Source: DATLED01 sp035525495
GTDB lineage: Bacteria; Actinomycetota; Acidimicrobiia; Acidimicrobiales; CADCTF01
Length of the DNA: 64,000 nucleotides
Direction: 5' to 3'
Assembly (NCBI GenBank): GCA_035525495.1
Contig: DATLED010000081.1
Coordinates: 62,001-126,000 of the forward strand
Part shown: piece by piece, positions 1 to 8,792 of the stretch
How the letters are laid out: each line of letters opens with the position of its first letter
How positions within the stretch are numbered: position 1 is the first letter of the stretch
The notes under the pieces: generated by a model
Database searches by the model: none
What the model saw: the letters and a program-made list of their open reading frames with translations, nothing else
Told to the model about the DNA's origin: nothing
Program-made: the position numbers and the translations under genes

Positions 1-1
1 C

Positions 2-349
2 CTCGCTCAGAACCGTCTGCGGGTACTCGCCGAGTTGGCCGCATGCGAAGCCGAGTTTGTCGTCGCCAGCGACGCACTCACCGATCTCTCTGTGCGGCTC
101 GACGCTGCCATCAGGGCGAAGCGCCACCGGTACCTCATGCTCCACCTGCCACCGGGGCGCATCGACGGCCTCTCCCACATCTTCCCGGGCCTGGCGGCAC
201 CAACGGTCCTCCCCTTGGCGGGCCGGGATGACATCGTCGCTGTTCACCTGGTTGTCGAGCAGCGGTCGCTGTTCCAGCGGCTTGGTGAGCTCCAGCAGCT
301 CGGCGCCACCGGCATCGTGGCACTGCCGCCAGACGCCCTACTGCCATAG
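2..349 (+). CDS. hisG: ATP phosphoribosyltransferase, C-terminal part (5' end outside window)
   Basis: HisG catalyses the first step of histidine synthesis, joining ATP and PRPP. The open frame enters from the left edge, so only about 115 C-terminal residues are visible. They include the segment PGLAAPTVLPL, a stretch aligning with the conserved 'PT-spL' strand, and an ending GATGIVALPPDALLP. This is how long-form HisG proteins with a regulatory C-terminal domain end (the domain that binds histidine). The listed start is the first complete codon, not a start codon; an internal TTG at 35 is unlikely to be the real start. It is the only housekeeping metabolic gene in the window and is probably chromosomal sequence next to the mobile element. 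The assignment rests on the C-terminal domain alone. Confidence 0.72.
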   Translation, partial: LAQNRLRVLAELAACEAEFVVASDALTDLSVRLDAAIRAKRHRYLMLHLPPGRIDGLSHIFPGLAAPTVLPLAGRDDIVAVHLVVEQRSLFQRLGELQQLGATGIVALPPDALLP

Positions 350-452
350 CCCGCGACCGCCCCTGAAGGCCGGGTCGATGACTGGGCGGCGTCGCGCGCG
401 GCGCGACGGTGCGCCGCCGACTGCTTCTCTTCCGCCGCTCCGACTGCGGCCG

Positions 453-1424
453 CTACCGCCGGAAGGCGGTGTAGTCGAAGTGTTCGTTCGCCCAAGCCAC
501 TCTGGTGTCGATCCTTCGATGCAGGCGATACCGAGTCGGCGAGAAGCCTCTCGACCTGTAGAACGCGTCGCTATCGAGGTTGGAAGACGTCCACCCGACG
601 GTGCAGTACCTGTACCCGGCATCGGAGCCCCATCGGACGAGGAAATCGAGCATCGAAGTACCGATCCCCGACCCACGCGCCTCTACGGTCACGACGTTCA
701 TCCCGATGTCGAAGGCGTCGAGGAAGGCGCGATCAGGCTCCGCTTGTGCCATAGCAACGACCCGGCCTTCGGACTCAGCAACGACGACAGCTGACCTTGG
801 CTGGCTGAGTGACTGCTCGACGCCTTGACGAATACTCCGGACGTCGAGGAGGGCGACCTGAAACATCGGCGAGCGAGCGTGGTACTTGGCGAGTTCGATC
901 GCCAGCTCAACGATCGAGTCCACATCCGCTGGTTCGGCGGGCCGGACGGAGCCGTCGGACGTCGCCTGGCCGACATGTTCTGGAATCTGGAGGATTCCGT
1001 CTATCTGATCGACTCCGAACTCGAGCTCAAAGAAGGCGGCGACTGCGGCGTCGTGTTCAACGGGGATCGGCAACGAGTGGTAGGTGCAGCCGAGCTTGAC
1101 GACCGCGTCTGCGACAGCCTCGTAGAGGCCCCGGTAGATCAGCCGTGCGTCCTCGGGTCGCGCTGCGTGATGCGTCATGCCGAGTCGAGCCGTCGTCGTA
1201 CCGGGCCGTGGTGGCAGCGGCACGACCATGAAGCCGATCACGTCAGAGCCGTCGACGGCGACCAACCCGGGGCCATCCGCCACTGCGGCCTCGACAGCCG
1301 CTCGCGCCGTTGCCTCATCAGCGAGCACGTGTCTCGCTCCGGCTATTCGCAGCCGCCGATACCCATCAGCCAGCAACATCGCCATGGCCTCGACATGAGT
1401 ATTGGTAGCTGGCAGTACCTTCAC
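453..1424 (-). CDS. Tandem GNAT-family N-acetyltransferase
   Basis: The 323-residue product contains two GNAT folds in a row. The N-terminal half is degenerate, with a VGFMVVPL-like strand. The C-terminal half carries a recognisable acetyl-CoA loop, VTVEARGSGIGTSMLDFL (Q/R-x-x-G-x-G/A type), followed by an AFYRSRGF-like motif typical of the end of the fold. GNAT enzymes transfer an acetyl group from acetyl-CoA to an amine; the substrate here cannot be predicted. The GTG at 1424 is chosen because AAGGA lies 7 bases upstream. The open frame extends further upstream but that part has no GNAT character. The gene is divergent from the conjugation operon and convergent with hisG, so it may mark the junction between chromosome and element. 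Confidence 0.78.
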   Translation of the reverse strand: MKVLPATNTHVEAMAMLLADGYRRLRIAGARHVLADEATARAAVEAAVADGPGLVAVDGSDVIGFMVVPLPPRPGTTTARLGMTHHAARPEDARLIYRGLYEAVADAVVKLGCTYHSLPIPVEHDAAVAAFFELEFGVDQIDGILQIPEHVGQATSDGSVRPAEPADVDSIVELAIELAKYHARSPMFQVALLDVRSIRQGVEQSLSQPRSAVVVAESEGRVVAMAQAEPDRAFLDAFDIGMNVVTVEARGSGIGTSMLDFLVRWGSDAGYRYCTVGWTSSNLDSDAFYRSRGFSPTRYRLHRRIDTRVAWANEHFDYTAFRR

Positions 1425-1632
1425 GCCCACATCCTTGCGATCGGCGAGGCGCCTGAAGCAACCGCTTTTCGCTGAGCGGTGCCTCGTCCAATGGACCGGG
1501 CCGGTCGCCCTGCCGGCGTGTCCCCTATGGCCGGTTCGGGGTGCGGCTCGACTGCAGGCTCGGGTGCGGACGCCGCAGGGTTCCGTCGGGGGGAGACCCC
1601 GGTCGGCGGCGACGCTCTTGGGCTGAGTTGCG

Positions 1633-2568
1633 TTGCCGCGGCAATCGAAGCGCATCTCTGACTATGTGACCATTCGTCGGAGCCGACGGGCTGACATCCA
1701 CCGACCGCACCTGGCTTCTCCTTTTGCGGCGCGGCTTGCTCGGTTCGGCGTGTGGACACTCGTCGCGTCCGGTGCCCTCGGCGGACTCTTCGCCGCGGTT
1801 CGACCGAGCACCACCGTCGTGCAGCAGGCGGCGCACGTCGCGTACTCCGAACCTGCGGGCCTCGGCGGTGTCGCCGAGATGGCTGTGCGTGTTTGGCTCC
1901 TCAACGAAGGACGCCCAGCGCAGGGATCGAAGGTCGCGCTAGCGGTCGACGCGGTCGCGACGGTTGCCACGCGCCGGGTTGCTAGCGGCTACTGGGCGGC
2001 GACCGTCGCGGCGAGTGTGCGCCCGTCCGACGCGGAGGCGGCGACGGTGTGGTTTCTCGAGGTCGGCATCACCGACAGCGGGCACGGACCGCGACCCGTC
2101 GGACGCCCCGCGATCGTCCCGGCACCAATCACCCTCGCGCCACTCGAGCCATCGCCGTTGACGCTCGCCGTGCCGCCACCGGACGATCCGATCGCCGCGA
2201 CCGCACAGGCGTTCCTGCAGTCGCTCCTCAGCGGAGAAGGCGACCCGACCCGGTACGTGTCGCCGAACGCCGACATTCCAGCGATCGAAGCAGCCCCGTT
2301 CAGGGAAGTCCGGCTCGAGCGCATCGCCGTTGTCGAGGCCGAACATGGCACCAGACGCGTTCGGGTTGTGGTGGGCGGAACGACCGCCGAACAGATCGTC
2401 TTCGAGCTCTTCTATGAGCTCACGCTCGGCGAACGTGACGGGCGGTGGGAGGTGACGGCGATCAGCGCGGCGACGACAATGCCGGCTCCCGGTCCGCCGA
2501 AGCCGGCATCGGAGACCCGACCCGCATCCGAGACGGCCACCACCGCTGTGGCGTCGCCCGGCGCCTGA
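1633..2568 (+). CDS. TcpC-like conjugal transfer protein (VirB8-type, membrane anchored)
   Basis: This 311-residue product has a basic N-terminus, one transmembrane helix at about residues 38-56 (FGVWTLVASGALGGLFAAV) and a large extracytoplasmic part. The part from about residue 185 to 285 resembles the second NTF2-like domain of TcpC, ending in a FELFYELTLGERDGRWEVTAI strand pattern. A Pro/Ala/Thr-rich tail follows. TcpC proteins are the Gram-positive counterpart of VirB8 and scaffold the transfer channel in the membrane. It is the first gene of a tightly packed operon leading into TcpE and VirB4 homologues, which supports the call. No good ribosome site precedes the TTG at 1633; a GTG at 1666 is an alternative start. 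Confidence 0.7.
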   Translation: MPRQSKRISDYVTIRRSRRADIHRPHLASPFAARLARFGVWTLVASGALGGLFAAVRPSTTVVQQAAHVAYSEPAGLGGVAEMAVRVWLLNEGRPAQGSKVALAVDAVATVATRRVASGYWAATVAASVRPSDAEAATVWFLEVGITDSGHGPRPVGRPAIVPAPITLAPLEPSPLTLAVPPPDDPIAATAQAFLQSLLSGEGDPTRYVSPNADIPAIEAAPFREVRLERIAVVEAEHGTRRVRVVVGGTTAEQIVFELFYELTLGERDGRWEVTAISAATTMPAPGPPKPASETRPASETATTAVASPGA

Positions 2569-2603
2569 TCACCGAATCTCACCAACCAGAAGGAGCAACC
2601 ACC

Positions 2604-2870
2604 TTGACTGACCTCCTGCACGCCGAGATCCTCAAGATTCAGGCTCTCGTCCAAGCCGGTGTCGGCCTCATGGCGCTCGTCATGATCGGTGTCGTGTGGG
2701 CGCGCACCAAAGCGTTCGTGCCGACGATCGGCGCCGTGCTCTTCGGTGCCGTCGTCACGTGGTCGGTCCACAACGTCGACTTCCTGCAACAGAAGGTGAA
2801 CGACGAGTTCCAGTCACAGAGCATGCCCGCGTTGGTCATCCGGATCCCGATGGCAAGCGTCGATGTCTGA
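2604..2870 (+). CDS. Small two-helix membrane protein of the conjugation operon
   Basis: This predicted 88-residue protein starts at a TTG at 2604 with a clear AAGGAG ribosome site 8 bases upstream. It has two hydrophobic stretches, at about residues 17-32 (GVGLMALVMIGVVWAR) and 37-53, and a short polar C-terminal tail. It lies between the TcpC-like gene and TcpE, and its end overlaps the tcpE start by 8 bases. Small proteins at this position in Gram-positive conjugative elements (TcpD-like) are thought to be membrane parts of the channel. The assignment rests on size, topology and position rather than on a motif. Confidence 0.6.
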   Translation: MTDLLHAEILKIQALVQAGVGLMALVMIGVVWARTKAFVPTIGAVLFGAVVTWSVHNVDFLQQKVNDEFQSQSMPALVIRIPMASVDV

Positions 2871-3267
2871 CGACACGACCATCGCGTGCGCGAGCTACAC
2901 ACACGCGCGCCGCCATCCGATGGTGCTCGGCCACATCGCCGGGTGGACGCCACCGTTCCAGTTGACGATCACCCAGGTCCTCGTCGCCTTGACCACCTTC
3001 ATGCTGCTGACGTGGTCGTGGCAGGTCTGGGCGCCTCTCCTGCCGTCGACGCTGTCGCTGATAGCGGCGGTCGGGTTGCCATGCACGGCTGCGTGGGTGG
3101 TACGGCACCTTCGAGTCGAGGGTCGGAGCCTGGCCCGCACGGCGCTGGGCTACGTCGCGCTCCTGTCGGCCCCGACCGGCGGCCAGGCGGGCGGCCGGCC
3201 GGTCCGCCCGGCCCGTGCTGCTCGGACGAACGCCGCGGTGTGGTTCGGCGAAGAGAGCAGAGGGTGA
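2863..3267 (+). CDS. TcpE family conjugal transfer membrane protein
   Basis: The 134-residue product has two adjacent transmembrane helices at about residues 38-75, with the sequence ITQVLVALTTFMLLTW and then a Leu/Ala-rich segment. The C-terminal region is basic and soluble. This layout, and the position directly before a VirB4-like ATPase, matches TcpE, an inner-membrane component that in related elements recruits the ATPase to the membrane. The ATG overlaps the upstream gene by 8 bases, and the stop overlaps the VirB4 start as GTGA, so translation of the three genes is probably coupled. Confidence 0.7.
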   Translation: MSDDTTIACASYTHARRHPMVLGHIAGWTPPFQLTITQVLVALTTFMLLTWSWQVWAPLLPSTLSLIAAVGLPCTAAWVVRHLRVEGRSLARTALGYVALLSAPTGGQAGGRPVRPARAARTNAAVWFGEESRG

Positions 3268-5864
3268 AGCCGCCTGCACGAGCGGTCCACGGCAACCTCA
3301 TCTGGTCAGCCGATGGGGGCGTGTGGGCCGCGTGGTCGGTGGAACCGTTCCCGCACGGCCACACATCGGCCGCCGCGAAACTCGCCGTGCACGCGCGCCT
3401 CCGCGGTCTCCTGATGGGACTTCCGCCTGAGTCGCTGCTGCTGTCGGTCTGCGAACGTCTCGACGCCTGGGACGTCGTGGCCGACATGCTCGAAGGCGTC
3501 GACCCTGACCACGGACGATGGGGCGAGGTCTGCGCCGCGACCGCCAACCAACTCGGCGGCCTCCCGCTCCACCGCCGCCGCTACTTCCTCGCCGTCGCGC
3601 TGCCCTCGGCGGGACGCACGTGGCGGGAAGTGCTGCGGACCGCGGTCGACGATGTCACGGCGTCGTTCGGTGCCGCGTCGGCCCCGGTCGCCCAGGACGA
3701 CCTGGACGCCAGGGCGCGCGAGGCGCGGGCGCTCGAAGCGCGGCTCTCGGTGCACGTGCCCCTCCGCCGGGCCACCGTCGGCGAGATCCGCTGGCTCTAC
3801 GCACGATCGCTACGACGCGGGCTGGGCGAGCCACCGTTCGACGACACCTGGGAACCGCGCGCGGGTGGGGCCGACAGTGGCGACAAGAAGTCGGTGATCC
3901 TGGCGCACCTCACCGACGCGATCGTCCGAGAAGGCGGCGAGCGCGGTGACCGGGATCGCCCGGCTCATCGCCGCTACGTCCGCGTCGACTCCGGTGCCGG
4001 CACGACGTTCCAGACGGCGCTGGTCCTCGCCGACATGCCCCACACCTGGACCTTTCCCGGTGGGGGAGGCGAGTGGCTAGTGCATGTGGATGATCTCGGC
4101 CTCCCCATCGACTGGGCGGTACGCGTCCGGTCGGTCCCCAACGCCGCCGCGCAGGCCAAGGTGCGCCGCCAGCACCGCCAACTCGTCGGCCAGGTCGACG
4201 AGTACGGCGGGGAGACGACCGGGGCGCCGCCGTCGCTCGCCGAGGCCATCGCTGCGGTCGACGCGCAACGCGCCGAGCTCGCCGCCAACCCGTCGGAACC
4301 GGAGCTCCAAGCCACGACGATCCTCTCGCTGGCGTCGACCTCGCTCACCGAGCTCGAGGACCAGGCCGCCACCGTGCAGGCCCTGTTCGAGCCGCACGAC
4401 TATGGCATCGCCCGACCGACCGGCGGGCAACTCGCGCTCCTGCGGGCCATGCTGCCGGGCACGGCGTCGCCGCCGGTGTGCCGGGACTACACCCAGTTCC
4501 TCCTGCCCTCGGACCTCGCCGCCGGAGCCCCGTTCTGCGGGCCCGACGTCGGCGACCCCTCTGGGTTGCTGCTGGGCATGTCCCTCGACGCTGGCGTGGC
4601 TACGCCCGTCCTGTTCGACCCGACGTTCGGGCCGACCGTCGGCCGCACCGCGTCGCTGGCCGCCGTGGGCGCCCTCGGTTCGGGCAAGAGCTACTTCCTC
4701 AAGCGGCTGTGCTGGGACACGATCGCTCGGGGCGGCCAGGTCGTCACCATCGACCGCACCAGCCGCGGCGAGTACGCCGCGTTCGCGGCCGTCGCCCCCG
4801 GCCGCGCCCAGGTCGTCCGCCTCGGCGCCGACACCGACGTGTGCCTCGACCCGTTGCGCACCTTCGCCGGCGAGCACCGCAGCGCCGTCACCCTCGGATT
4901 CCTGTCCCTGCTCGCCGGGACGTCACCACACACCGAAGAAGGCGCCGCCTTGGCCGAGGCCGTCGACGCGGTCGCAGCCCGAAGCGACGGCCGGCTCGTC
5001 GACGTCCTCGACGTCCTCCAACGGATGGGCGACGCCGAGCGGCCCGACCCGGCGGCGCGCAGCCTCGCCCGCCGACTCGCCCACTATCGGCGGCTCGGCC
5101 CGGGACGCATCGCCTTCGGCGACGGCGAACCGCTCCGCCTCGACGCCGACTGCATCGTCTTTTGGGCGCCGAACCTCACCCTCCCCGACCGCGAAACCCT
5201 CCTCAACGAGCACCTCGCCCGCCAGATGCTCCCCGAGCACGTCCTCGGCCACGCCCTCCTGTACCTCGTCGCGGCCGTCGGCCGCGAGGTCGTGTTCTCC
5301 GACCCGACCCGTTTCGGGGCCGCGCTCTACGACGAGGCATGGGCCGTCCTGGCGAGCCCGCACGGCCAGCGCCTCGTCCTCGAAGGGATCCGCGACGGCC
5401 GCAAACACAACGGCGCCATCTGGCTGGCGTCGCAACACCCGAACGATCTCGGCGAAGGTGAGCTCGTCGACCTCATCGGTTCTCGGTTCGTGTTCCGCCA
5501 AGCCCCCGGCGCGACCACGGTCGCCCTCGAGTTCCTCGGCGCCGCCGACAGCGACGACGCACGAGCAGTGATACGCCGCGGGCTGGCGACCGGCCAGTGC
5601 CTCTTCCGCGACGTCCGCGACCGCATCGCACTCATCCAGATCACCGAACCGGTGCTCGGCGACCTCCGACAGGCCTTCGACACCACCCCGACCGCAACGG
5701 CGGTCGTTCCCACCGAGTCGCCGTCAGCCGCCACGGTCGACCCAGTGCACGGGCCGATACCGCTCGACGCGGAACGCCGGCGGATGGCCGAAGCCCGGGC
5801 GAACGCCCGCCGACACCGCCGCACCCCGCTCGCCGCCGCCCTCTCGGCACGCGATGCGAGCTGA
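3264..5864 (+). CDS. VirB4/TraC-like conjugation ATPase
   Basis: The 866-residue product is the energy-supplying ATPase of the type IV secretion channel. It has an N-terminal domain of about 400 residues typical of VirB4 and then a RecA-like motor. Walker A is LGSGKS at about 471-476 and Walker B ends DEAW at 690-693; the DEAW form is characteristic of VirB4 proteins. A later ASQHPNDLGEG segment matches the Q-containing motif after Walker B. The GTG at 3264 is chosen because it overlaps the TcpE stop as GTGA; the longer open frame upstream only shadows tcpE. It acts at the cytoplasmic face of the membrane, with TcpE and the coupling protein as likely partners. Confidence 0.88.
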   Translation: MKPPARAVHGNLIWSADGGVWAAWSVEPFPHGHTSAAAKLAVHARLRGLLMGLPPESLLLSVCERLDAWDVVADMLEGVDPDHGRWGEVCAATANQLGGLPLHRRRYFLAVALPSAGRTWREVLRTAVDDVTASFGAASAPVAQDDLDARAREARALEARLSVHVPLRRATVGEIRWLYARSLRRGLGEPPFDDTWEPRAGGADSGDKKSVILAHLTDAIVREGGERGDRDRPAHRRYVRVDSGAGTTFQTALVLADMPHTWTFPGGGGEWLVHVDDLGLPIDWAVRVRSVPNAAAQAKVRRQHRQLVGQVDEYGGETTGAPPSLAEAIAAVDAQRAELAANPSEPELQATTILSLASTSLTELEDQAATVQALFEPHDYGIARPTGGQLALLRAMLPGTASPPVCRDYTQFLLPSDLAAGAPFCGPDVGDPSGLLLGMSLDAGVATPVLFDPTFGPTVGRTASLAAVGALGSGKSYFLKRLCWDTIARGGQVVTIDRTSRGEYAAFAAVAPGRAQVVRLGADTDVCLDPLRTFAGEHRSAVTLGFLSLLAGTSPHTEEGAALAEAVDAVAARSDGRLVDVLDVLQRMGDAERPDPAARSLARRLAHYRRLGPGRIAFGDGEPLRLDADCIVFWAPNLTLPDRETLLNEHLARQMLPEHVLGHALLYLVAAVGREVVFSDPTRFGAALYDEAWAVLASPHGQRLVLEGIRDGRKHNGAIWLASQHPNDLGEGELVDLIGSRFVFRQAPGATTVALEFLGAADSDDARAVIRRGLATGQCLFRDVRDRIALIQITEPVLGDLRQAFDTTPTATAVVPTESPSAATVDPVHGPIPLDAERRRMAEARANARRHRRTPLAAALSARDAS

Positions 5865-7674
5865 ACGACTCGCCGCGCTCGCCACTGCCACTGCGATCGT
5901 CGTGCTCGCCCTGGCGGCGGGCGGCGCCCCGGCCGCCGCGCAGCCGGCACCACCCATCACCCGGCCGGGAGTGGCGACGACCGCCACTGCCGCGGCGGAG
6001 GGTGAGTCGCGGAGCGAGTCATGCCCTTTAGCCGGGGAGGACGCGCCGTCGCGGTCGATCGTTCCCGACGACTGCTGGGGCCGCTTCCCCTCGAGCCACT
6101 ACGACATCGGCTTCGACGACGGCGCGTGGAACGACATCTCGCGCAAGGTCTACGGCACCTTCACCGACCTCGCGTTCCAAGCCACCAGAGCCTCGATCGC
6201 CGCGGCGCTGTGGCTCGTCGAGTGGGCCTACGGCTTCGGGATCTACGAACGTCTCGGCGGCACCGCCATCGACCTCGCCGACCGCTACCAGCACAACGTC
6301 ATCGGCCCGCTCGGCCTCAACGAACTCGTCTGGTTCTACGGCATCGCGTGGGCGGCGATCGCCGCTCTCCGCGGCAAGCTCGCCATGGCGGCCGGCGAAC
6401 TCGCGATCTCCGTCGTGGCTGCGGGACTCGCCGCCGCCATCCTCGCCAACCCCGCCGGCTACCTCGTTGGCACCTTCGACACCATGGGCCGCCTGTCCGG
6501 CGCCGTCCTCGCCACCGGCACCGGGCAACCCCCACCCCAGAACGGCGTGGACGCCGAAGCCGTCATGCGGCCACTGCAGGCCCAGATCCACTCTGCGTTC
6601 GTCGAACAGCCCTACGACTACCTCGACTGGGGCGGACCGCTCCCACCACCCTGTGCCGCCGAGCGCGACCGCATCCTCGCCGACGGCCCCCACGGATCGG
6701 ACGACGCGCCCCGAGACGCCATGGCCCAAGCGGGCTGCCAGGAGCAGGCCGACTTCAACCACGATCCCAACGGCAGCCGCCTCTTCGGGGCGCTCCTTAC
6801 CCTCGGCGCCGCCGTCTTGACGGTCGCCCTCATGGCCCTGGTCTCGCTCACGGTCGTCGTCGCGCAGGTTCTTGCGATCGTGCTGTTCGCCGTCGCCCCG
6901 TTCGCGCTGCTCGCCGCCGTGCTCCCGGGAGCCGGCCGCGAGCTGGCGTGGCGCTGGGTCGCCGCGCTCGTCCGCGTCGGAGTGGCCGTCATCGGCATGA
7001 GCCTGGTTCTCTCCCTGCTCCTCCTGACGGTCACCGCGCTCCTGGAGGCGACCAGCGCCGTCGGACTCGTCGAGCGCTTCGCCCTCCTCAACGTCGTCGT
7101 CATCGCCATGCTCGTCGCCCGCAAGCGGATCCTCGCCGCCGGCCACAACCTCGCCGCTGGCTTCGGACAGCGTCTCGCCACTCGCCGGGTCGGCGGCGAA
7201 CGCGGCGCCGGCTGGCTGGCGGCGCCGGCGGTCGCCGGCGCCACCGGCTTCGCGCTCGGCGCCAGCCTCGGCCCCGACCGGGGCAGCCGGACGAGCCGCG
7301 TGTCGTCAGCCGCCGGCCGCAACTACCTCGCCAACCGGCGCGTCGCCCGCTCCCAACACGCCGCCGACGCCCGCTCCGAACGCCGCGCCGCCACCACCAC
7401 GGCGCGGCACCGAACCGACTTCACCGTCGACGGCGAAGGCAACCCCGTCGCCCGCTCCGTGGTCACCCTCGACGGACCCCCACCGACGACACGGCGGGCG
7501 CGAGCCGCGCGGGCGCGACTTGAGGGTCATGCCGCTGAGCACGCTGCGGCCACGTCCCGTCGACGTCGCACCACCGTCTGGACCGCTCCGCCGGCGAACG
7601 AACCGCTGCCGCCGGTCGAGTTCCACCTCGACCCCGGCGTCGATGATGTCGCCATCGACGCCGAGGAAGCGTGA
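5854..7674 (+). CDS. VirB6/TrbL-like polytopic channel protein
   Basis: This 606-residue membrane protein starts with a signal-peptide-like segment (hydrophobic run at about residues 12-33, ending near AAAQPAPP). Several transmembrane segments follow between about 160 and 220 and between about 305 and 430, including ALLTLGAAVLTVALMALVSL. A long loop with four cysteines separates the two hydrophobic blocks. The last 170 residues are basic, Ala/Arg-rich and probably cytoplasmic. Polytopic proteins placed directly after VirB4 in Gram-positive transfer operons correspond to VirB6/TcpH and form the membrane pore. Sequence motifs are weak in this family, so the call depends on topology and context. 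Its start overlaps the VirB4 gene by 11 bases. Confidence 0.68.
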   Translation: MRAERLAALATATAIVVLALAAGGAPAAAQPAPPITRPGVATTATAAAEGESRSESCPLAGEDAPSRSIVPDDCWGRFPSSHYDIGFDDGAWNDISRKVYGTFTDLAFQATRASIAAALWLVEWAYGFGIYERLGGTAIDLADRYQHNVIGPLGLNELVWFYGIAWAAIAALRGKLAMAAGELAISVVAAGLAAAILANPAGYLVGTFDTMGRLSGAVLATGTGQPPPQNGVDAEAVMRPLQAQIHSAFVEQPYDYLDWGGPLPPPCAAERDRILADGPHGSDDAPRDAMAQAGCQEQADFNHDPNGSRLFGALLTLGAAVLTVALMALVSLTVVVAQVLAIVLFAVAPFALLAAVLPGAGRELAWRWVAALVRVGVAVIGMSLVLSLLLLTVTALLEATSAVGLVERFALLNVVVIAMLVARKRILAAGHNLAAGFGQRLATRRVGGERGAGWLAAPAVAGATGFALGASLGPDRGSRTSRVSSAAGRNYLANRRVARSQHAADARSERRAATTTARHRTDFTVDGEGNPVARSVVTLDGPPPTTRRARAARARLEGHAAEHAAATSRRRRTTVWTAPPANEPLPPVEFHLDPGVDDVAIDAEEA

Positions 7675-8744
7675 CGCCGCCGTTTGCCCTTTACGTGCTC
7701 TCCGGCCGCCGCACCGCGATCACGGCGGTATCAGCGGTGATCGCGAGCACCTGGCTGGTCGTCGCAGCCGTCGTCGTAGTCGCGGCGGGCGCAACGCCAC
7801 CACCGGCCGAGCTCGCCGCCGGCCTCGCCATACCCGCAGCCGCCGTGGACGCCTACGAGAAAGCAGCAACGGCGTCACCCGGCGCCGAGTGCGGACTTCG
7901 ATGGCAGATCCTCGCCGGCATCGGCCGCGTCGAGTCGAACCACGCCAGCGGCCACACCATCGACGCCGACGGCTCGATCTCACCCCCGATCCTCGGCATC
8001 GCGCTCGACGGATCGGCGGGCGTCGCCCGTGTCGCCGACACCGACGGCGGCCGCCTCGACGGCGACACGACGTATGACCGCGCCGTCGGCCCCATGCAGT
8101 TCCTGCCCGCCAGTTGGCAGCTCTTCGGTGCCGACGGGAACGGCGACGGCCGAGCCGACCCGAACAACCTGTCCGACGCCGCCGTCGCCGCCGGCGCGCA
8201 CCTCTGCGCCGCGCGCATTGCCTCTCTCGAACGCGACGACGCGCTCGAAAAGGCCCTCCGTTCGTACAACCACAGGGACGCCTACGTCGCCGACGTCCAA
8301 GCGTGGATCCACTACTACGACGCGGCCAACGGACTATCGACGCCGCCGCAGCCGGCTGGCGCCATCGTCGACGTCCAAGGCACCCGCGTCGACGCCTCAA
8401 TCGCGGGCAACCTCGCCGGGCTCCTCGCCGCCGCGCAACAGGAGGGTCTCAACCTGTCCGGTGCGGGATACCGCACCGGCGACGACCAGATCGCGTTGCG
8501 CCGAGCGCACTGCGGGTCGAGCGACTACGCCGTCTTCGAGATGCCCGCCGATGGATGTTCGCCGCCGACAGCGCGGCCGGGCCAATCCATGCACGAGTCG
8601 GGTCTCGCCATCGACTTCACCTGCAACGGCGCACTGGTCTCGCGCCTCGACCCCTGCTTCGCGTTGCTCACCACGCACGCCGCGGCCTACGGGCTCTTCA
8701 ATCTCCCGACCGAGCCGTGGCACTGGAGCACGACCGGACGATGA
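7671..8744 (+). CDS. Fused lytic transglycosylase and VanY-like D,D-carboxypeptidase for conjugation
   Basis: This 357-residue protein joins two cell-wall enzymes. A membrane anchor occupies about residues 16-40. Residues 75-215 form a lytic transglycosylase domain with catalytic E88 in GRVESNHA and the motif GPMQFLPASW at 140-149. Residues 240-357 form an M15B/VanY-type D,D-carboxypeptidase with zinc ligands H308 and D315 in SMHESGLAID, and H351 in EPWHW. The first domain cleaves glycan strands and the second trims peptide stems, opening peptidoglycan for the transfer channel. The family's conjugative members often pair a transglycosylase with an NlpC/P60 peptidase; a VanY-type partner is less common. 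The GTG start overlaps the previous stop as GTGA. Confidence 0.85.
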   Translation: MTPPFALYVLSGRRTAITAVSAVIASTWLVVAAVVVVAAGATPPPAELAAGLAIPAAAVDAYEKAATASPGAECGLRWQILAGIGRVESNHASGHTIDADGSISPPILGIALDGSAGVARVADTDGGRLDGDTTYDRAVGPMQFLPASWQLFGADGNGDGRADPNNLSDAAVAAGAHLCAARIASLERDDALEKALRSYNHRDAYVADVQAWIHYYDAANGLSTPPQPAGAIVDVQGTRVDASIAGNLAGLLAAAQQEGLNLSGAGYRTGDDQIALRRAHCGSSDYAVFEMPADGCSPPTARPGQSMHESGLAIDFTCNGALVSRLDPCFALLTTHAAAYGLFNLPTEPWHWSTTGR

Positions 8745-8792
8745 GGTGACGGTCGGCGCGGGCACGCACACGGGTGGCAGAGTGCTCAACTC

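Noticed and set aside
4084..5571. 495-codon plus-strand frame in the VirB4 gene
   Set aside because: Ser/Arg/Pro-rich composition and overlap with a gene carrying Walker motifs in another frame.
6028..7146. 372-codon minus-strand frame
   Set aside because: Antisense to the VirB6-like membrane protein; made of Glu/Asp/Gly repeats with no domain.
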